Below, in pieces: positions 23,601-33,107 of a DNA stretch of 64,000 nucleotides. Position 1 is the stretch's first letter. Every line of letters starts with the position of its first letter. The position numbers and the translations under genes were made by a program. The notes under the pieces are model-generated. The model was given only the letters and a program-made list of their open reading frames with translations, had not been told where the DNA came from and ran no database searches. Source of the DNA: Chelatococcus sp. HY11 (GTDB taxonomy: Bacteria; Pseudomonadota; Alphaproteobacteria; Rhizobiales; Beijerinckiaceae); contig NZ_JAHBRX010000005.1 in NCBI RefSeq assembly GCF_018398335.1, positions 1 to 64,000 of the forward strand, given 5' to 3'.

Positions 23601-26567
23601 ATGACGCGAAGAGCACTGCTGAGCGAAGCATGGTGGAGCCAGGCAACAGCGATTCCGGATGACGAAAGGGAGATCGCCAAGCACTACACGCTGGACCAGT
23701 CGGATCTCGATCTGATCATGCGGCAGAACCGTCCATCGAACCGACTGGGTCTGGCCTGCGTTCTGGCGATGCTGCGATTTCCAGGTCGACCGCTCGCGGA
23801 TGGTGAAGTCCTACCGCCAAGCGTCTTGCGGTTCCTGGCACGGCAAATCGGCGTTGATCATCGCGAGATCGATCGATATTTCGAGCGCCCACAGACACGC
23901 CGCGAGCACCTCGCCCTGCTTTTCGACAGAATGAAGATGCGCCCATTTGCGCCTTCGGACGTGCGGGCGCTGACAGGCTGGCTGACGCCTGCTGCGCAAA
24001 CCCTGCGCCAAGCCGATACATTGGCGGACATGGTTTTGGAGGAATTGCGTCGCCGGCGAATTCTCCTGCCGGCGCGCGGCGCGCTCGAAGCCATCATCCA
24101 CGTCGCGATCCGACGCGGCATCCGGATCGCTCACCGGGCCCTGGCTGGCGGACTTTCGGAACACCAGAAGCTCGATCTGGACAAGCTTCTCGATCCGCGT
24201 GCGGGGACGAGCGTGACCATTCTCGCCTGGGCGAGAACACCGGCACTGTCGCCCACCGCCGTCAACCTCGACAGGATAGCCGAACGCGTTCAGTTTCTTC
24301 GGTCTCTGAACCTGCCAATGGAACTGATGGAGCGCATTCCGGCCAAGGTTTTTGATGAACTCGCCGCGGAAGGGATGCGGATGAGCGCGCAGCACCTACG
24401 CGACCTCAACCCCGAACGCCGGCACGCCGTGCTCGCGGCGACCGTCCTGCATCTGTCCCGCCATTTGACCGACTGCGCGATCGACGTGTTCAAGAAACTG
24501 ATCGGCGCCTTGACACGGCGGGCCGGCAATCAGGCGACAGCCCGTATCACCCGTTCCGTCCGGGAGGTTCAAAAGCCGCTCAAAGACGTTTCGAAAGTTT
24601 GTCACGCAATCATCGAGGCCAGGGAGAAAGGCGAGGATATCGGCAGGGCGCTCGAACGGGTCATTCAATGGCCAGCCTTCACAACGAGTGTTCAGGCGGT
24701 CGACACGCTGATCGCCCCGGACAGCATCGACGGGAAAATCGAAATGCTCCAGCGCTATCCGACAATCCGGAAAATGGCGCCGGAATTCCTGTCAACGTTC
24801 GTGTTTCGTGGTCACGCCGTGGCGGCGAATCTCCTGCGGGCGCTGTCCACGGTCGCCGATCTGTACCGCAAAGGGAAAAGAGCGATACCAGATAGGGCTC
24901 CCATATCCTTTGCGCCGAAAGGCTGGATGCCTCTCATCCTGCAGGATGGCAAGATCGATCGCAGGGCCTATGAGCTCTGCCTGTTCAGCGAATTGAAACG
25001 CCGGCTCGATGCGGGCGATGTTTGGGTTGAGGGAGCCAAGCGCTTCCAGTCCTTTGAGAGCTTCCTCATCCCGGCGCCGACGTTCGAGTTGATGCGCGAG
25101 GAAGGTCCGCTTCCGGTCGCCGTCGATACCGATGTGGAAACCTATCTGAAGCAACAGCGTCAGACCTTGAACGACGGGCTGAGCGACCTTTCCCGTCTGG
25201 CGGAAGCCGGCGAACTCGGCGACGTCGAATTGACCGGCGCGGGTTTCACCGTCACGCCGCACAAGGCCATGTTTCCGGACATCGCGAAGGCGCTGAAGCC
25301 GAAGGTGGAAGGCCGCCTACCAGCAATCCGCATCACCGACCTTTTGCTTGAAGTGGACGCCCGCACGGGATTTTCCAACACCTTCACACATCTGCGCTCA
25401 GGGCGAACGACCGACAACAAGCTTGCGCTTCTTACCGCCGTTCTGGCGGACGGCATCAACCTCGGCCTCACCAGGATGGCGGATGTTTCTCCCGGACTGA
25501 CGATGCGCCAGCTCGCCTGGGCACACGACTGGCATATACGGGAGGAAGGGTACACCGCCGCACATGCCATCCTCGTCAACGCCCAGAGGCAATTGCCTCT
25601 GGCAGGGTTGTGGGGCGACGGAACCACCTCGTCCTCGGATGGGCAGTATTTTCCGGCGGGGGGGCACGCCGAGGCGATCGGTGACCTCAACGCCCGCTAC
25701 GGTCCCAATCCCGGCGCCAAATTCTACCGCTTCACCTCCGACCAGTATGGCGCGTTCCACATCATCGCCATGAATGCCAACGCGAGCGAAGCCATCTACG
25801 TGCTCGACGGTCTGCTCTATCATGGCAGCGATCTCGCCATCGAAACCCATTATGTCGATACCGGCGGGGTCAGCGACATGAGTTTTGCCCTCTGCCACCT
25901 CGTCGGTTTCCAGCTTGTGCCTCGCCTGCGCGGTCTCAAGGATCGCAAGCTCCATCTCTTCCCCGGCGACGCGCCACCTGAAAAGCTGGCACCGCTCGTC
26001 GGCGAGCCCATCAACGTCGAGCGGATCAAGGCAAACTGGAATGACATCCTGCGCCTGGTCACGACGATCCGTTCCGGCCAGGTCCGGCCTTCGACCTTGC
26101 TGGCGAAGTTGTCCGCCTTCCCACGTCAAAACGGACTGGCGCTCGCGCTGCGCGACATCGGACGCATCAATAGGTCCATCTTCCTACCCCAATGGTGGCA
26201 GAACCCCGAAATGCGCAGGAACGCCACCGCCGGGCTCAACAAGAGCGAGGCCCAAAATACCCTGGCTCGCGCGCTGTTCTTCAATCGGCTCGGAGAGTTG
26301 CGGGACAGAACCTTCGAGAGCCAGTTCTATCGGGCTTCCGGACTGAACCTGCTGATCAACGCCATCGTCTACTGGAACACGCTCTATCTCGAACCGGCTT
26401 TCGCCGAACTCAACCGGGAAGGCGTCGCCACGCCGCCCGACGTGATCAAACACATCACCCCGCTCGGATGGCAGCACATCAGCCTGACCGGCGATTACAT
26501 CTGGACCCCGACTGACAGCCTCGACCTCAGGCCACTTCGGAGCGAAACATCTATGCTGGCAGCCTGA
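23601..26567 (+). CDS. tnpA: Tn3-family transposase TnpA
   Basis: A 988-aa replicative transposase, full length for the family. The N-terminal DUF4158-like region starts LLSEAWWSQATAIPDDEREI. The catalytic DDE_Tnp_Tn3 domain includes RITDLLLEVDARTGFSNTF, GLWGDGTTSSSDGQYFP, THYVDTGGVSDMSF and, near the end, NTLARALFFNRLGELRDRTF with the likely catalytic Glu in RLGEL. The frame is intact, so the element may still transpose. The stop is seven bases before the right terminal repeat. Confidence 0.96.
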   Translation: MTRRALLSEAWWSQATAIPDDEREIAKHYTLDQSDLDLIMRQNRPSNRLGLACVLAMLRFPGRPLADGEVLPPSVLRFLARQIGVDHREIDRYFERPQTRREHLALLFDRMKMRPFAPSDVRALTGWLTPAAQTLRQADTLADMVLEELRRRRILLPARGALEAIIHVAIRRGIRIAHRALAGGLSEHQKLDLDKLLDPRAGTSVTILAWARTPALSPTAVNLDRIAERVQFLRSLNLPMELMERIPAKVFDELAAEGMRMSAQHLRDLNPERRHAVLAATVLHLSRHLTDCAIDVFKKLIGALTRRAGNQATARITRSVREVQKPLKDVSKVCHAIIEAREKGEDIGRALERVIQWPAFTTSVQAVDTLIAPDSIDGKIEMLQRYPTIRKMAPEFLSTFVFRGHAVAANLLRALSTVADLYRKGKRAIPDRAPISFAPKGWMPLILQDGKIDRRAYELCLFSELKRRLDAGDVWVEGAKRFQSFESFLIPAPTFELMREEGPLPVAVDTDVETYLKQQRQTLNDGLSDLSRLAEAGELGDVELTGAGFTVTPHKAMFPDIAKALKPKVEGRLPAIRITDLLLEVDARTGFSNTFTHLRSGRTTDNKLALLTAVLADGINLGLTRMADVSPGLTMRQLAWAHDWHIREEGYTAAHAILVNAQRQLPLAGLWGDGTTSSSDGQYFPAGGHAEAIGDLNARYGPNPGAKFYRFTSDQYGAFHIIAMNANASEAIYVLDGLLYHGSDLAIETHYVDTGGVSDMSFALCHLVGFQLVPRLRGLKDRKLHLFPGDAPPEKLAPLVGEPINVERIKANWNDILRLVTTIRSGQVRPSTLLAKLSAFPRQNGLALALRDIGRINRSIFLPQWWQNPEMRRNATAGLNKSEAQNTLARALFFNRLGELRDRTFESQFYRASGLNLLINAIVYWNTLYLEPAFAELNREGVATPPDVIKHITPLGWQHISLTGDYIWTPTDSLDLRPLRSETSMLAA

Positions 26568-26573
26568 TCACCC

Positions 26574-26621
26574 TATGTTCTCAAAAGTCGGACAGATTCA
26601 TCCCTTTCGTGTCGTGACGCC
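26574..26621 (-). repeat. Right terminal inverted repeat of the Tn3-family element
   Basis: Reading inward from 26621: GGCGTCACGACACGAAAG, then a four-base divergent patch, then GAATCTGTCCGAC. An ATG at 26575 inside it opens a fortuitous start into the truncated DUF1403 gene. Confidence 0.85.
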
Positions 26622-27327
26622 AATGCGCGACGCCTGGTTGCTGCGCCAGCCCGGCGACGCGCCGGGGCCGGCCGGCAATGTGCTCGCCGCGTGGCGGCTC
26701 CTCGCCAGTCGTTCGCTGCCGCCCACCATCCAGGAGTTGCGGACGGTTACCGCCTTGCTCGGCGTCGGCTGGTCGGACGGCTTTGGCGGCCTGATCGACG
26801 TCGTACGGGATGAAGTGCGCGCCGGCGCGCCGGCGCCGGTGGTCGCGGCGCGCATCGCCGCCGCTGTTATGCGGGAAGACCCAAAAGCCGAACTCCTGGC
26901 CTGGTGGCTGGCCGACGGCGCCCTGTCCTGGCGCATGGGCTGGCGCCATGCCGTGCTGATCCTTGCCCCCCAAATCCATGCGCCACTGCTACGGTTGGGA
27001 CCGGACAGCCGGCGCGCGCGACCGGGCAGCGAAGTGTTCGAGCAGGCCGTCTTTGTCGCCGCGACCCTTGGAGCGGCGGAGGCCTGCCGGCTCGCTACAG
27101 ACATAGCGGCGCAGGCCGGGCGCTTGCGCGCCGCCGTCCCAAAACTGCGATCCAAGGCGGCCGGCGACGTCATCGACCGGCTGCTCGGCGACGATGCGGT
27201 GTCAGGAGCGTTGACCACCGAGAGTCTGTCACGTTGGGCCAGCCGGCGCCTGTTCGATCGACTGGTCGAGCTCGGCTCTGTGCGCGAGCTCAGCGGCCGC
27301 ACGACCTTCCGCATCTACGGGATATGA
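26622..27327 (+). pseudogene. DUF1403 family protein, N-terminus removed by Tn3 insertion
   Basis: Native sequence begins at about MRDAWLLRQPGDAPGPAG and continues to the normal DUF1403 end, SRWASRRLFDRLVELGSVRE then LSGRTTFRIYG. From memory of the family, roughly the first 90-100 residues are missing. A hybrid frame from ATG 26575 in the transposon end could express a 250-aa fusion. Function of DUF1403 is unknown. It overlaps scpB by an ATGA, the usual rhizobial gene pair. Confidence 0.8.
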
Positions 27328-28010
27328 CGATGGCGGAGGCGGCGCGTGCGAAACGGGCGAAAGGGCGACCATCCGACAGTCTGCTGGACCGCGAACTGGA
27401 TCACCTGCCGGCGGAGGCGCGGTGGCGGGAGTGGATGAACCGGGTGGAGGCAACGATCTTTGCGGCCAGCGAGCCGGTCGACCGCGAGACGCTGGCGCGG
27501 ATCGTGGGAAAAAGTTGCAGCATCGATCTCCTGATCGACGATATCCGCGAGGAGCTGCGCGGCCGTCCTTATGATCTGGTCGCGGTCGCCGGCGGCTGGA
27601 AGCACTTGACCCGGCCCGCCTATGCCGACGCCATCCGCAGTGCATTTGGCACAGCCGTCGGCGGAAGCGAACGTAACCTGTCGCGGTCCGAGGTGCTGGT
27701 GCTGATGTGCATCGCCTATTTCCAACCGATCACCCGTGCCGAGCTTTCGTCCTTCTTCGGCAAGGAAATCAGCCGCGACCTGATCGGCAACCTGCGTTCA
27801 TTCGGGTTCATCGCTTCCGGCCCGCGCGCGCCGCAGCCGGGTGCGCCCTACACCTATGTCACCACACCCGCGTTCCTGCTCGAGTTCGGGCTCGAAACCC
27901 TTCGTGATCTCCCCGACTTCGAGGCACTCGAGGATGCGGGATTGCTCAGCAAGGCAGAGCTGCTGACGGGTGAACTGGCAACGGTGGTCAACGAAGCCAT
28001 ACGCGACTAG
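27324..28010 (+). CDS. scpB: ScpB-like segregation/condensation protein
   Basis: A 228-aa winged-helix protein of the SMC-ScpAB accessory family; chromosomal ScpB supports condensin loading, while this plasmid-type form has an unknown role. The first winged helix includes RVEATIFAASEPVDRETLAR, and GGWKHLTRPAYADAI is the typical ScpB strand-turn. The second begins LSRSEVLVLMCIAYFQPITRA. The start ATG overlaps the DUF1403 stop. No smc or scpA is nearby. With its upstream partner decapitated, expression may depend on read-through from the transposon. Confidence 0.85.
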   Translation: MTMAEAARAKRAKGRPSDSLLDRELDHLPAEARWREWMNRVEATIFAASEPVDRETLARIVGKSCSIDLLIDDIREELRGRPYDLVAVAGGWKHLTRPAYADAIRSAFGTAVGGSERNLSRSEVLVLMCIAYFQPITRAELSSFFGKEISRDLIGNLRSFGFIASGPRAPQPGAPYTYVTTPAFLLEFGLETLRDLPDFEALEDAGLLSKAELLTGELATVVNEAIRD

Positions 28011-28429
28011 AATGGGCCGCCCAGAGGTGGTTCTCAGGTCGAATCCCTGGTTCTTAGATTTGCTGGCGTGCTCGCGGCAATGGCTGACTCCGACGGTCCG
28101 CGGAATTTCCCTCAGTTGTTGAGCCGACCGCCCGCGAACTCAGTGAAGTCATTGCGTGTCCTGATCTCCCATCTTTGATCTTGCCGAGCGATCCTCAGCT
28201 CCGGAGACTTCAGCTAGGGCAATAGGGCCGAGCCATGGCGTCTTTGCGGACGACCTCCCAGGAACATCAAAAAGGGAGACGACCAGCAAAAACATGCATC
28301 CGTTCAACAACCGCTTCTCGAGTCGATCCCATGCGTCGTAATGTCGCGCTCTGGAATTGTTAAAACATATTTGTAAATACAAATTATACGTTACGTTCAC
28401 GCCGAGCCAGCTACAGAAAGGGATCGGGA
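28011..28429. other. Intergenic region upstream of the hyu operon
   Basis: No gene supported; an 83-codon minus-strand frame is not protein-like. The last 80 bases are AT-rich and hold a 16-bp palindrome, so this should be the promoter region of the following operon. Confidence 0.5.
28369..28384. promoter_or_regulatory. Palindromic operator candidate for the hyu operon
   Basis: ATTTGTA-AA-TACAAAT, a perfect palindrome with 7-bp arms around a two-base centre, 45 bp upstream of the first gene. The GT...AC core resembles sites of HutC-subfamily GntR regulators, and such a regulator is the last gene of this operon. No second copy was found before the regulator gene itself. Confidence 0.5.
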
Positions 28430-28972
28430 ATGACGTGGCGGGAAGTTGAGGCCTACATTAGGCAAAGGACAGAAGCGATCTGGCTTGATGAGCCAGCCGA
28501 TTTGATCAAGATCAGGCATGGCGTGATCGATTCCGGCGCGGGCACATACGGACAGGTTTTTACGACTTTGCTGTTCGGACAGAGCGAACTGCGGGGAGTT
28601 GCATTTTACGCGACGACGGCCGTGCTGAAGCTAGCGCACGATCCGGACTTCAACGTGGAACAGCTCAAGAAGATGGCGCAGGCTCACTTTGCCTATCGCG
28701 CTGGTTTCTTGAATTATGTGGGCCTCCATGAGCTTGGCGACCTGTTCCTGCGCTATTTTTCGGTGTTCGACCAGATCTCGACCAGGGAAGACTTCCTGAG
28801 CCTGACCGAAGCGATTCACACTTACGGTGCCCGTCTACATCTTTGGACGGAGCAGGTGTTCCCGTGGCACCTCGGTATGCATATGCACCAGCGTAGCAAG
28901 GATGAGGCGCAGGATATACTCTCTTATGCTTCCGCTGAGCCGTGGACACGCGTCCCTTATCAAACCAAGTGA
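28430..28972 (+). CDS. Cucumopine-synthase-related protein (C-terminal helical-bundle domain)
   Basis: A 180-aa, largely alpha-helical protein. The run MTWREVEAYIRQRTEAIWLD, GVIDSGAGTYGQVFTTLLFG, ELRGVAFYATTAVLKLAHD and HLWTEQVFPWHLGMHMHQRS is what I associate with stand-alone relatives of the cucumopine synthase C-terminal domain. In the Agrobacterium opine synthase this domain is fused to a cyclophilin-like domain; here the second half is the next gene (21-bp gap), so the two may form one enzyme. Conserved His and Glu residues (the HLGMHMH segment) may be functional. Role in making or cleaving an opine-like compound is inference. Confidence 0.75.
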   Translation: MTWREVEAYIRQRTEAIWLDEPADLIKIRHGVIDSGAGTYGQVFTTLLFGQSELRGVAFYATTAVLKLAHDPDFNVEQLKKMAQAHFAYRAGFLNYVGLHELGDLFLRYFSVFDQISTREDFLSLTEAIHTYGARLHLWTEQVFPWHLGMHMHQRSKDEAQDILSYASAEPWTRVPYQTK

Positions 28973-28993
28973 TTGTCGAGGACGAAGAATATT

Positions 28994-29443
28994 ATGTCGA
29001 AGAAAACACTTAAGATGTCATGGCCGGCATTCGATGCGAGCATTCGGATCGAGGTCTATGATGACAAGGCGCCCACGGTTGCCGGCAAGATCTGGGACGC
29101 ACTGCCATTCAAGACCATTCAGTCTCACGCGCTGATTACCGGCCCGATGTTGCTCGCGACTGCGCCGGTGCTCACGCTCGCCCGCGAAAACCTCAAGCTC
29201 TATACCGACGTTCAGCCGGGCGAATGCCTTTATGGGGCGGGATCCCAGAACCTCATTATCTGCTACGGCGGACTGACCGAACCCGAAGGCGCGGGTATCT
29301 GGGGCAAGGTCTATCCTGAAGACCTGGATACGCTGGTCAAGGTCGGCCACAAGGCCTGGGCGAACCTCATCGCTCCCTACGGCAACGATGAGCTTAATCC
29401 GCTATCGAAGCGCAATATTCTCGTGGTGTGCGAGCGGGCTTGA
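28994..29443 (+). CDS. DUF3830 cyclophilin-like protein
   Basis: A 149-aa protein with a cyclophilin-like beta-barrel fold of the DUF3830/cucumopine synthase N-domain type: IRIEVYDDKAPTVAGKIWDA, LPFKTIQSHALITGPMLLA, LYGAGSQNLIICYGGLTEPE and a closing NILVVCER strand. ATG 28994 has GAGGACGAAG upstream. It sits ten bases before hyuB. Together with the preceding gene it reconstructs a split cucumopine-synthase-like protein. DUF3830 genes often accompany hydantoinase genes. Biochemical activity is unknown to me. Confidence 0.8.
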   Translation: MSKKTLKMSWPAFDASIRIEVYDDKAPTVAGKIWDALPFKTIQSHALITGPMLLATAPVLTLARENLKLYTDVQPGECLYGAGSQNLIICYGGLTEPEGAGIWGKVYPEDLDTLVKVGHKAWANLIAPYGNDELNPLSKRNILVVCERA

Positions 29444-29452
29444 GGCAATAAC

Positions 29453-31057
29453 ATGGGTGGTTCGACGTCAGCGGCTATGCATGAACTCGATCCGGTGACG
29501 CTCGAGCTCATCCGCAACAGTCTGCTTTCAGTAAGCGAGGAGATGTCTCAGGCGTTGGTGCGCTCCTCGCATTCCCCGAGCATCAAGGAGCGCAAGGACT
29601 GCTCCTGCGGAATATACACCGCCGACGGCGAAATGGCCGTTCAGGCGGAGCACATACCGATACATCTCGGCGTCATGCCGTTTGCGATGCGTGCCATCCT
29701 GGCCCGGTATCCTCGCGATGAGATGCGACCAGGAGACACCTTCCTGGTCAATGATCCGTATCACGGAGCCAATCACCTTCCCGATTTCATTCTCGCGGGG
29801 CCCCTGTTCATCGAGGGGGAACTCGTCGGATTTGCCGCAAGTCTTGCCCACCACAATGATGTGGGTGGCATGGCGGCGCGATCCATGCCGGCGGCCGCGC
29901 GCGAAATCTTTCAGGAGGGGTTGCGGATTCCACCGGTAAGGCTGACCCGCGACTGGCAGCCAGACGAAGCGATGACGCGACTGATCGTGAGCAATTCGCG
30001 CACGCCGGACGAGAGGCTGGCAGACCTTCGCGCGCAGATCGCTGTGGCCAAGCTCGCCCAGCAGAGATTGATCGAGATCGGTCAGCGTTATGGACGTGCG
30101 ACTATCCTGCGAGCGCTGAAAGAGCTTCTGGATCGTTCGGAAGCCGCCTTCAGCAAAACCCTCAAGAGTCTTCACGGTCATGTGTCTTATGGACAGACGG
30201 AGGCCGATTTTGGCGGGCAAATGGTCCCTATCAAGGTCAAGCTGGAGGTTCAGGAAGATCGGCTTGTCGTCGACTTTGCGGGTACCGCCCGGCAGACCGA
30301 CAGCCCCTTCAATTCCTGCCTGTCAAACACGTGTGCGTGCGTGTTCATGGCTCTGCGCGTGACGCTGGCGGGCGATATTCCCCCCAATGCAGGCCTTTAT
30401 CGCTTGGTCGACGTGCGCGCACCGGAGGGCAGCATAGTCAACCCAAAATATCCGGCGGCCATTTCTGCAGCCACCCAGGTGTCATACCACACGTTCGACG
30501 CGCTGATGGAGGCATTCGAACCGTTGGCCCCACACGCAATTTACGCGGAATCCGGAGGTGGCGGTGTGTTTTCGTTCGGAGGTCTGAACCCTCGGACAGA
30601 CCAGTTGTTCGCCTATGGCGAAGCGCTGGGCGGTGGCTCAGGTGCCAGCCCGGACAGTGAGGGGCAATGTGCGGTGATGCCGCCCGTCTCCAATCTCAGC
30701 GATACGCCGGCGGAAGCTGTCGAACTGAGCATGCCTGTGCGGATCGAGCGCTACGAACTGGTCAGAACGTCGGGCGGCAAGGGATTCCGCAAAGGCGGGC
30801 TGGGATTCCGACGGGTGTTCCGGATGTTGGCGCCGGTGCGTGCGTCGTTCCAGATCAGCATGGGGCATCGCGCACCGCGCGGCCGTGACGGTGGCGGCAA
30901 TGGAGCGACGACAAGCATTCGCATCGTGCGAGAATCGGGACAGGTGGATGTGATCGACAGCTACGTCGAAGCTGATATTGCGGCGGGTGACGTCGTTTGG
31001 ATCGAGACGGCGGGCGGCGGCGGATACGGCCAGCCGGTGCCGGAGGCCTCGTCATGA
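29453..31057 (+). CDS. hyuB: Hydantoinase B/oxoprolinase family protein
   Basis: A 534-aa HyuB subunit that with HyuA performs ATP-dependent hydrolysis of cyclic amides such as hydantoins, N-methylhydantoin or 5-oxoproline. Characteristic segments are LDPVTLELIRNSLLSVSEEM, SPSIKERKDCSCGIYTADGE, MRPGDTFLVNDPYHGANHLP and the C-terminal GGKGFRKGGLGFRRVFRML. GAGG lies eight bases before ATG 29453. The stop overlaps the hyuA start (ATGA). Substrate specificity cannot be read. Confidence 0.93.
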   Translation: MGGSTSAAMHELDPVTLELIRNSLLSVSEEMSQALVRSSHSPSIKERKDCSCGIYTADGEMAVQAEHIPIHLGVMPFAMRAILARYPRDEMRPGDTFLVNDPYHGANHLPDFILAGPLFIEGELVGFAASLAHHNDVGGMAARSMPAAAREIFQEGLRIPPVRLTRDWQPDEAMTRLIVSNSRTPDERLADLRAQIAVAKLAQQRLIEIGQRYGRATILRALKELLDRSEAAFSKTLKSLHGHVSYGQTEADFGGQMVPIKVKLEVQEDRLVVDFAGTARQTDSPFNSCLSNTCACVFMALRVTLAGDIPPNAGLYRLVDVRAPEGSIVNPKYPAAISAATQVSYHTFDALMEAFEPLAPHAIYAESGGGGVFSFGGLNPRTDQLFAYGEALGGGSGASPDSEGQCAVMPPVSNLSDTPAEAVELSMPVRIERYELVRTSGGKGFRKGGLGFRRVFRMLAPVRASFQISMGHRAPRGRDGGGNGATTSIRIVRESGQVDVIDSYVEADIAAGDVVWIETAGGGGYGQPVPEASS

Positions 31058-33105
31058 GCCGCGACTTCCACGCTGCGATCGATGTCGGCGGAACGTTCAT
31101 AGACGTGCTCATCGCCGACCGGGCGACGGCGGCCAGCCGGATATCGAAGGTCCTCCATCGTCCTGGCCACCAGGGCGAGGATATCATGACATCGCTTGCC
31201 GACCTTGCCGAGCGGTTTGGTGGCAGCATTGCCGATATCGGCACGCTGGTCGTTGGCACGACCGTTGTCACCAATGCGCTGCTTGAGCATAAGCTTGCCC
31301 GCACGGCGCTCATCACCACCGAAGGGTTTGCGGACGTCATCGAAATTGCGCGTATGCGCCGCCCGTCGTCCTACGACATTGGTCTTTCGCGGCCGGTGCC
31401 AGTAGTCCCCAGAGATCTCCGCTTTGAGGTTCCCGAGCGCATCGGTGTTGACGGTAGTGTGCTCACGCGGCTCGACGAAAGCCTTCTTCCTGACCTTGTC
31501 TCAAAGCTGCGTGCGGCGGAGGTCGAGGCAATTGCGATCTGCTTCCTCTTTTCGTTTGTGGATCCTTCGCATGAGCAAAGAGTGCGCAACTATCTTGCCC
31601 ACGAGTTCAATGTTCCGATTTCTATTTCTTCGGAAGTGCTGGCGACTTTCCGTGAATATGAACGCATCAGCACCACTGCCATTAACGCGGCCGCAAGCCC
31701 GGTGATGGCGCGCTTTCTGGACACGCTGGAACGCGCGGTCGAGGGCAAGGGAATGCGCCTGAGCATCATGGGATCCGATGGCGGTTGCATGACGCTACCT
31801 GAGGCGCGTCGTTTTCCCGCGCGGTGCATGCTTTCGGGACCCGCCGGTGGCGTGCTCGGTTCTCAAACGCTGGCGAGCCAGCTTGATCTGGGCGATGTAC
31901 TTACGCTCGACATAGGCGGCACCAGTTCGGACGTCGCCCTGCTGCGTGCGGATCAGACCGCGCTAACGCAGGACCGAACCATCTCCGGCTACTCAGTCGC
32001 ATTGCCTTCGGTCGAGGTTGAGACGGTGGGGGCAGGTGGCGGATCGATTGCCTATATCGACAGCACCGGTCTTGTGCGGGTGGGACCGCGCAGCGCCGGC
32101 GGCAAGCCTGGGCCTGCCTGCTACGGACTTGGCGGCGAGGAGCCTACCGTCACCGACGCTCATGTGGCGCTGGGGCGCCTTGGTACCGGATCGATGCTGG
32201 GCGGCAAATTCTCGATAAGCAGGCAGGCGGCTCTTGAGGCGATCGAGACGCGGATCGCCAAGCCAACCGGCATGAGCACGATGCGGGCGGCAAGCGGCAT
32301 CCTCGATATCGCAATCGACAACATTTGCAGGGCGGTCCGCTCGATTTCGATCGAGCGGGGACACGATCCGCGGGAGATGACCTTACTGCCGTTTGGCGGC
32401 GCCGGTCCGATGCACGCTCTCGAGGTTGCGCGCGTGCTGCAAATCCCGCGGGTTGTGATCCCGCTTTATCCGGGCGTGTGGTCGGCCTTTGGCATATTAT
32501 CGGCGGACCTCACCTATTCAGCTCATCGAACGCTGATGCTGACGGTCGATGCGAACGCTGCGAAATCCCTGCGGATCGCGTTGCACACGCTTGCCGATGG
32601 GTTGCTCGCGCGCGCCGAGGCGGATGGTCTGGACCCGAAAGGAATGTCGATCAATCGCAGCGCCGACTTCCGCTATCGCGGTCAGTCGCACAGCCTGACT
32701 GTGTCGCTGGCCGGGGAGACCGAGACAGACCTCGATGCCGCCGTAGCAGCGTTCCACGTCCTTCATGAGCAACGGTTCGGACATGGCGACACGGCCGCAT
32801 CTATCGAGCTTGTTAATGTCGGGGTCTCGGTCCGCCAGCCAAACCCGGGGATTGTGATCGATTTCCATTCAACGAGCGGCAATCCCGCTCCGCGAAGTCA
32901 TCGAGATGTTTGGTTTGGCGACCAAGATCCGGTGAATTGTCCGGTCTTCGAGCGCGGTGATCTCCCGGTCGGGCACCGCATCGAGGGACCGGCTGTCGTC
33001 GAGCAGTACGACTCCAACCTGGTGTTGATGCCGGGCGACAAGGTCGTGGTCGCGGAAGGCGGCGCACTCATAATAGAAATCAATCAAAAGCCACAGAGGG
33101 TCTAA
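31054..33105 (+). CDS. hyuA: Hydantoinase A/oxoprolinase family protein
   Basis: A 683-aa HyuA subunit. The N-terminal phosphate-binding motif AAIDVGGTFIDVLIAD, a second ASKHA-type motif LTLDIGGTSSDVALL and the downstream GAGGGSIAYIDSTGLVRVGP are standard; the phosphorylation step on the lactam or hydantoin carbonyl is assigned to this subunit. The ATG overlapping the hyuB stop is chosen over an open extension to 30997. The C-terminal half (GPAVVEQYDSNLVLMPGDKV) is complete. The stop is two bases before the binding-protein gene, so uptake and hydrolysis are co-expressed. Confidence 0.93.
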   Translation: MSRDFHAAIDVGGTFIDVLIADRATAASRISKVLHRPGHQGEDIMTSLADLAERFGGSIADIGTLVVGTTVVTNALLEHKLARTALITTEGFADVIEIARMRRPSSYDIGLSRPVPVVPRDLRFEVPERIGVDGSVLTRLDESLLPDLVSKLRAAEVEAIAICFLFSFVDPSHEQRVRNYLAHEFNVPISISSEVLATFREYERISTTAINAAASPVMARFLDTLERAVEGKGMRLSIMGSDGGCMTLPEARRFPARCMLSGPAGGVLGSQTLASQLDLGDVLTLDIGGTSSDVALLRADQTALTQDRTISGYSVALPSVEVETVGAGGGSIAYIDSTGLVRVGPRSAGGKPGPACYGLGGEEPTVTDAHVALGRLGTGSMLGGKFSISRQAALEAIETRIAKPTGMSTMRAASGILDIAIDNICRAVRSISIERGHDPREMTLLPFGGAGPMHALEVARVLQIPRVVIPLYPGVWSAFGILSADLTYSAHRTLMLTVDANAAKSLRIALHTLADGLLARAEADGLDPKGMSINRSADFRYRGQSHSLTVSLAGETETDLDAAVAAFHVLHEQRFGHGDTAASIELVNVGVSVRQPNPGIVIDFHSTSGNPAPRSHRDVWFGDQDPVNCPVFERGDLPVGHRIEGPAVVEQYDSNLVLMPGDKVVVAEGGALIIEINQKPQRV

Positions 33106-33107
33106 AA

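Larger units (their letters stand above)
22800..26621 (+). mobile_element. Tn3-family transposon (tnpR-res-tnpA)
   Basis: A 3.8-kb unit transposon with 48-bp terminal inverted repeats, divergent tnpR and tnpA, and a res region between them. Passenger genes are absent. The outer ends lie in two different genes, one missing its 3' part and the other its 5' part, and the flanks (AGATT left, AATGC right) are not a 5-bp direct repeat. Either a deletion formed next to the element or two copies recombined. The boundary is uncertain by about four bases because both flanks share ATT. Confidence 0.88.
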
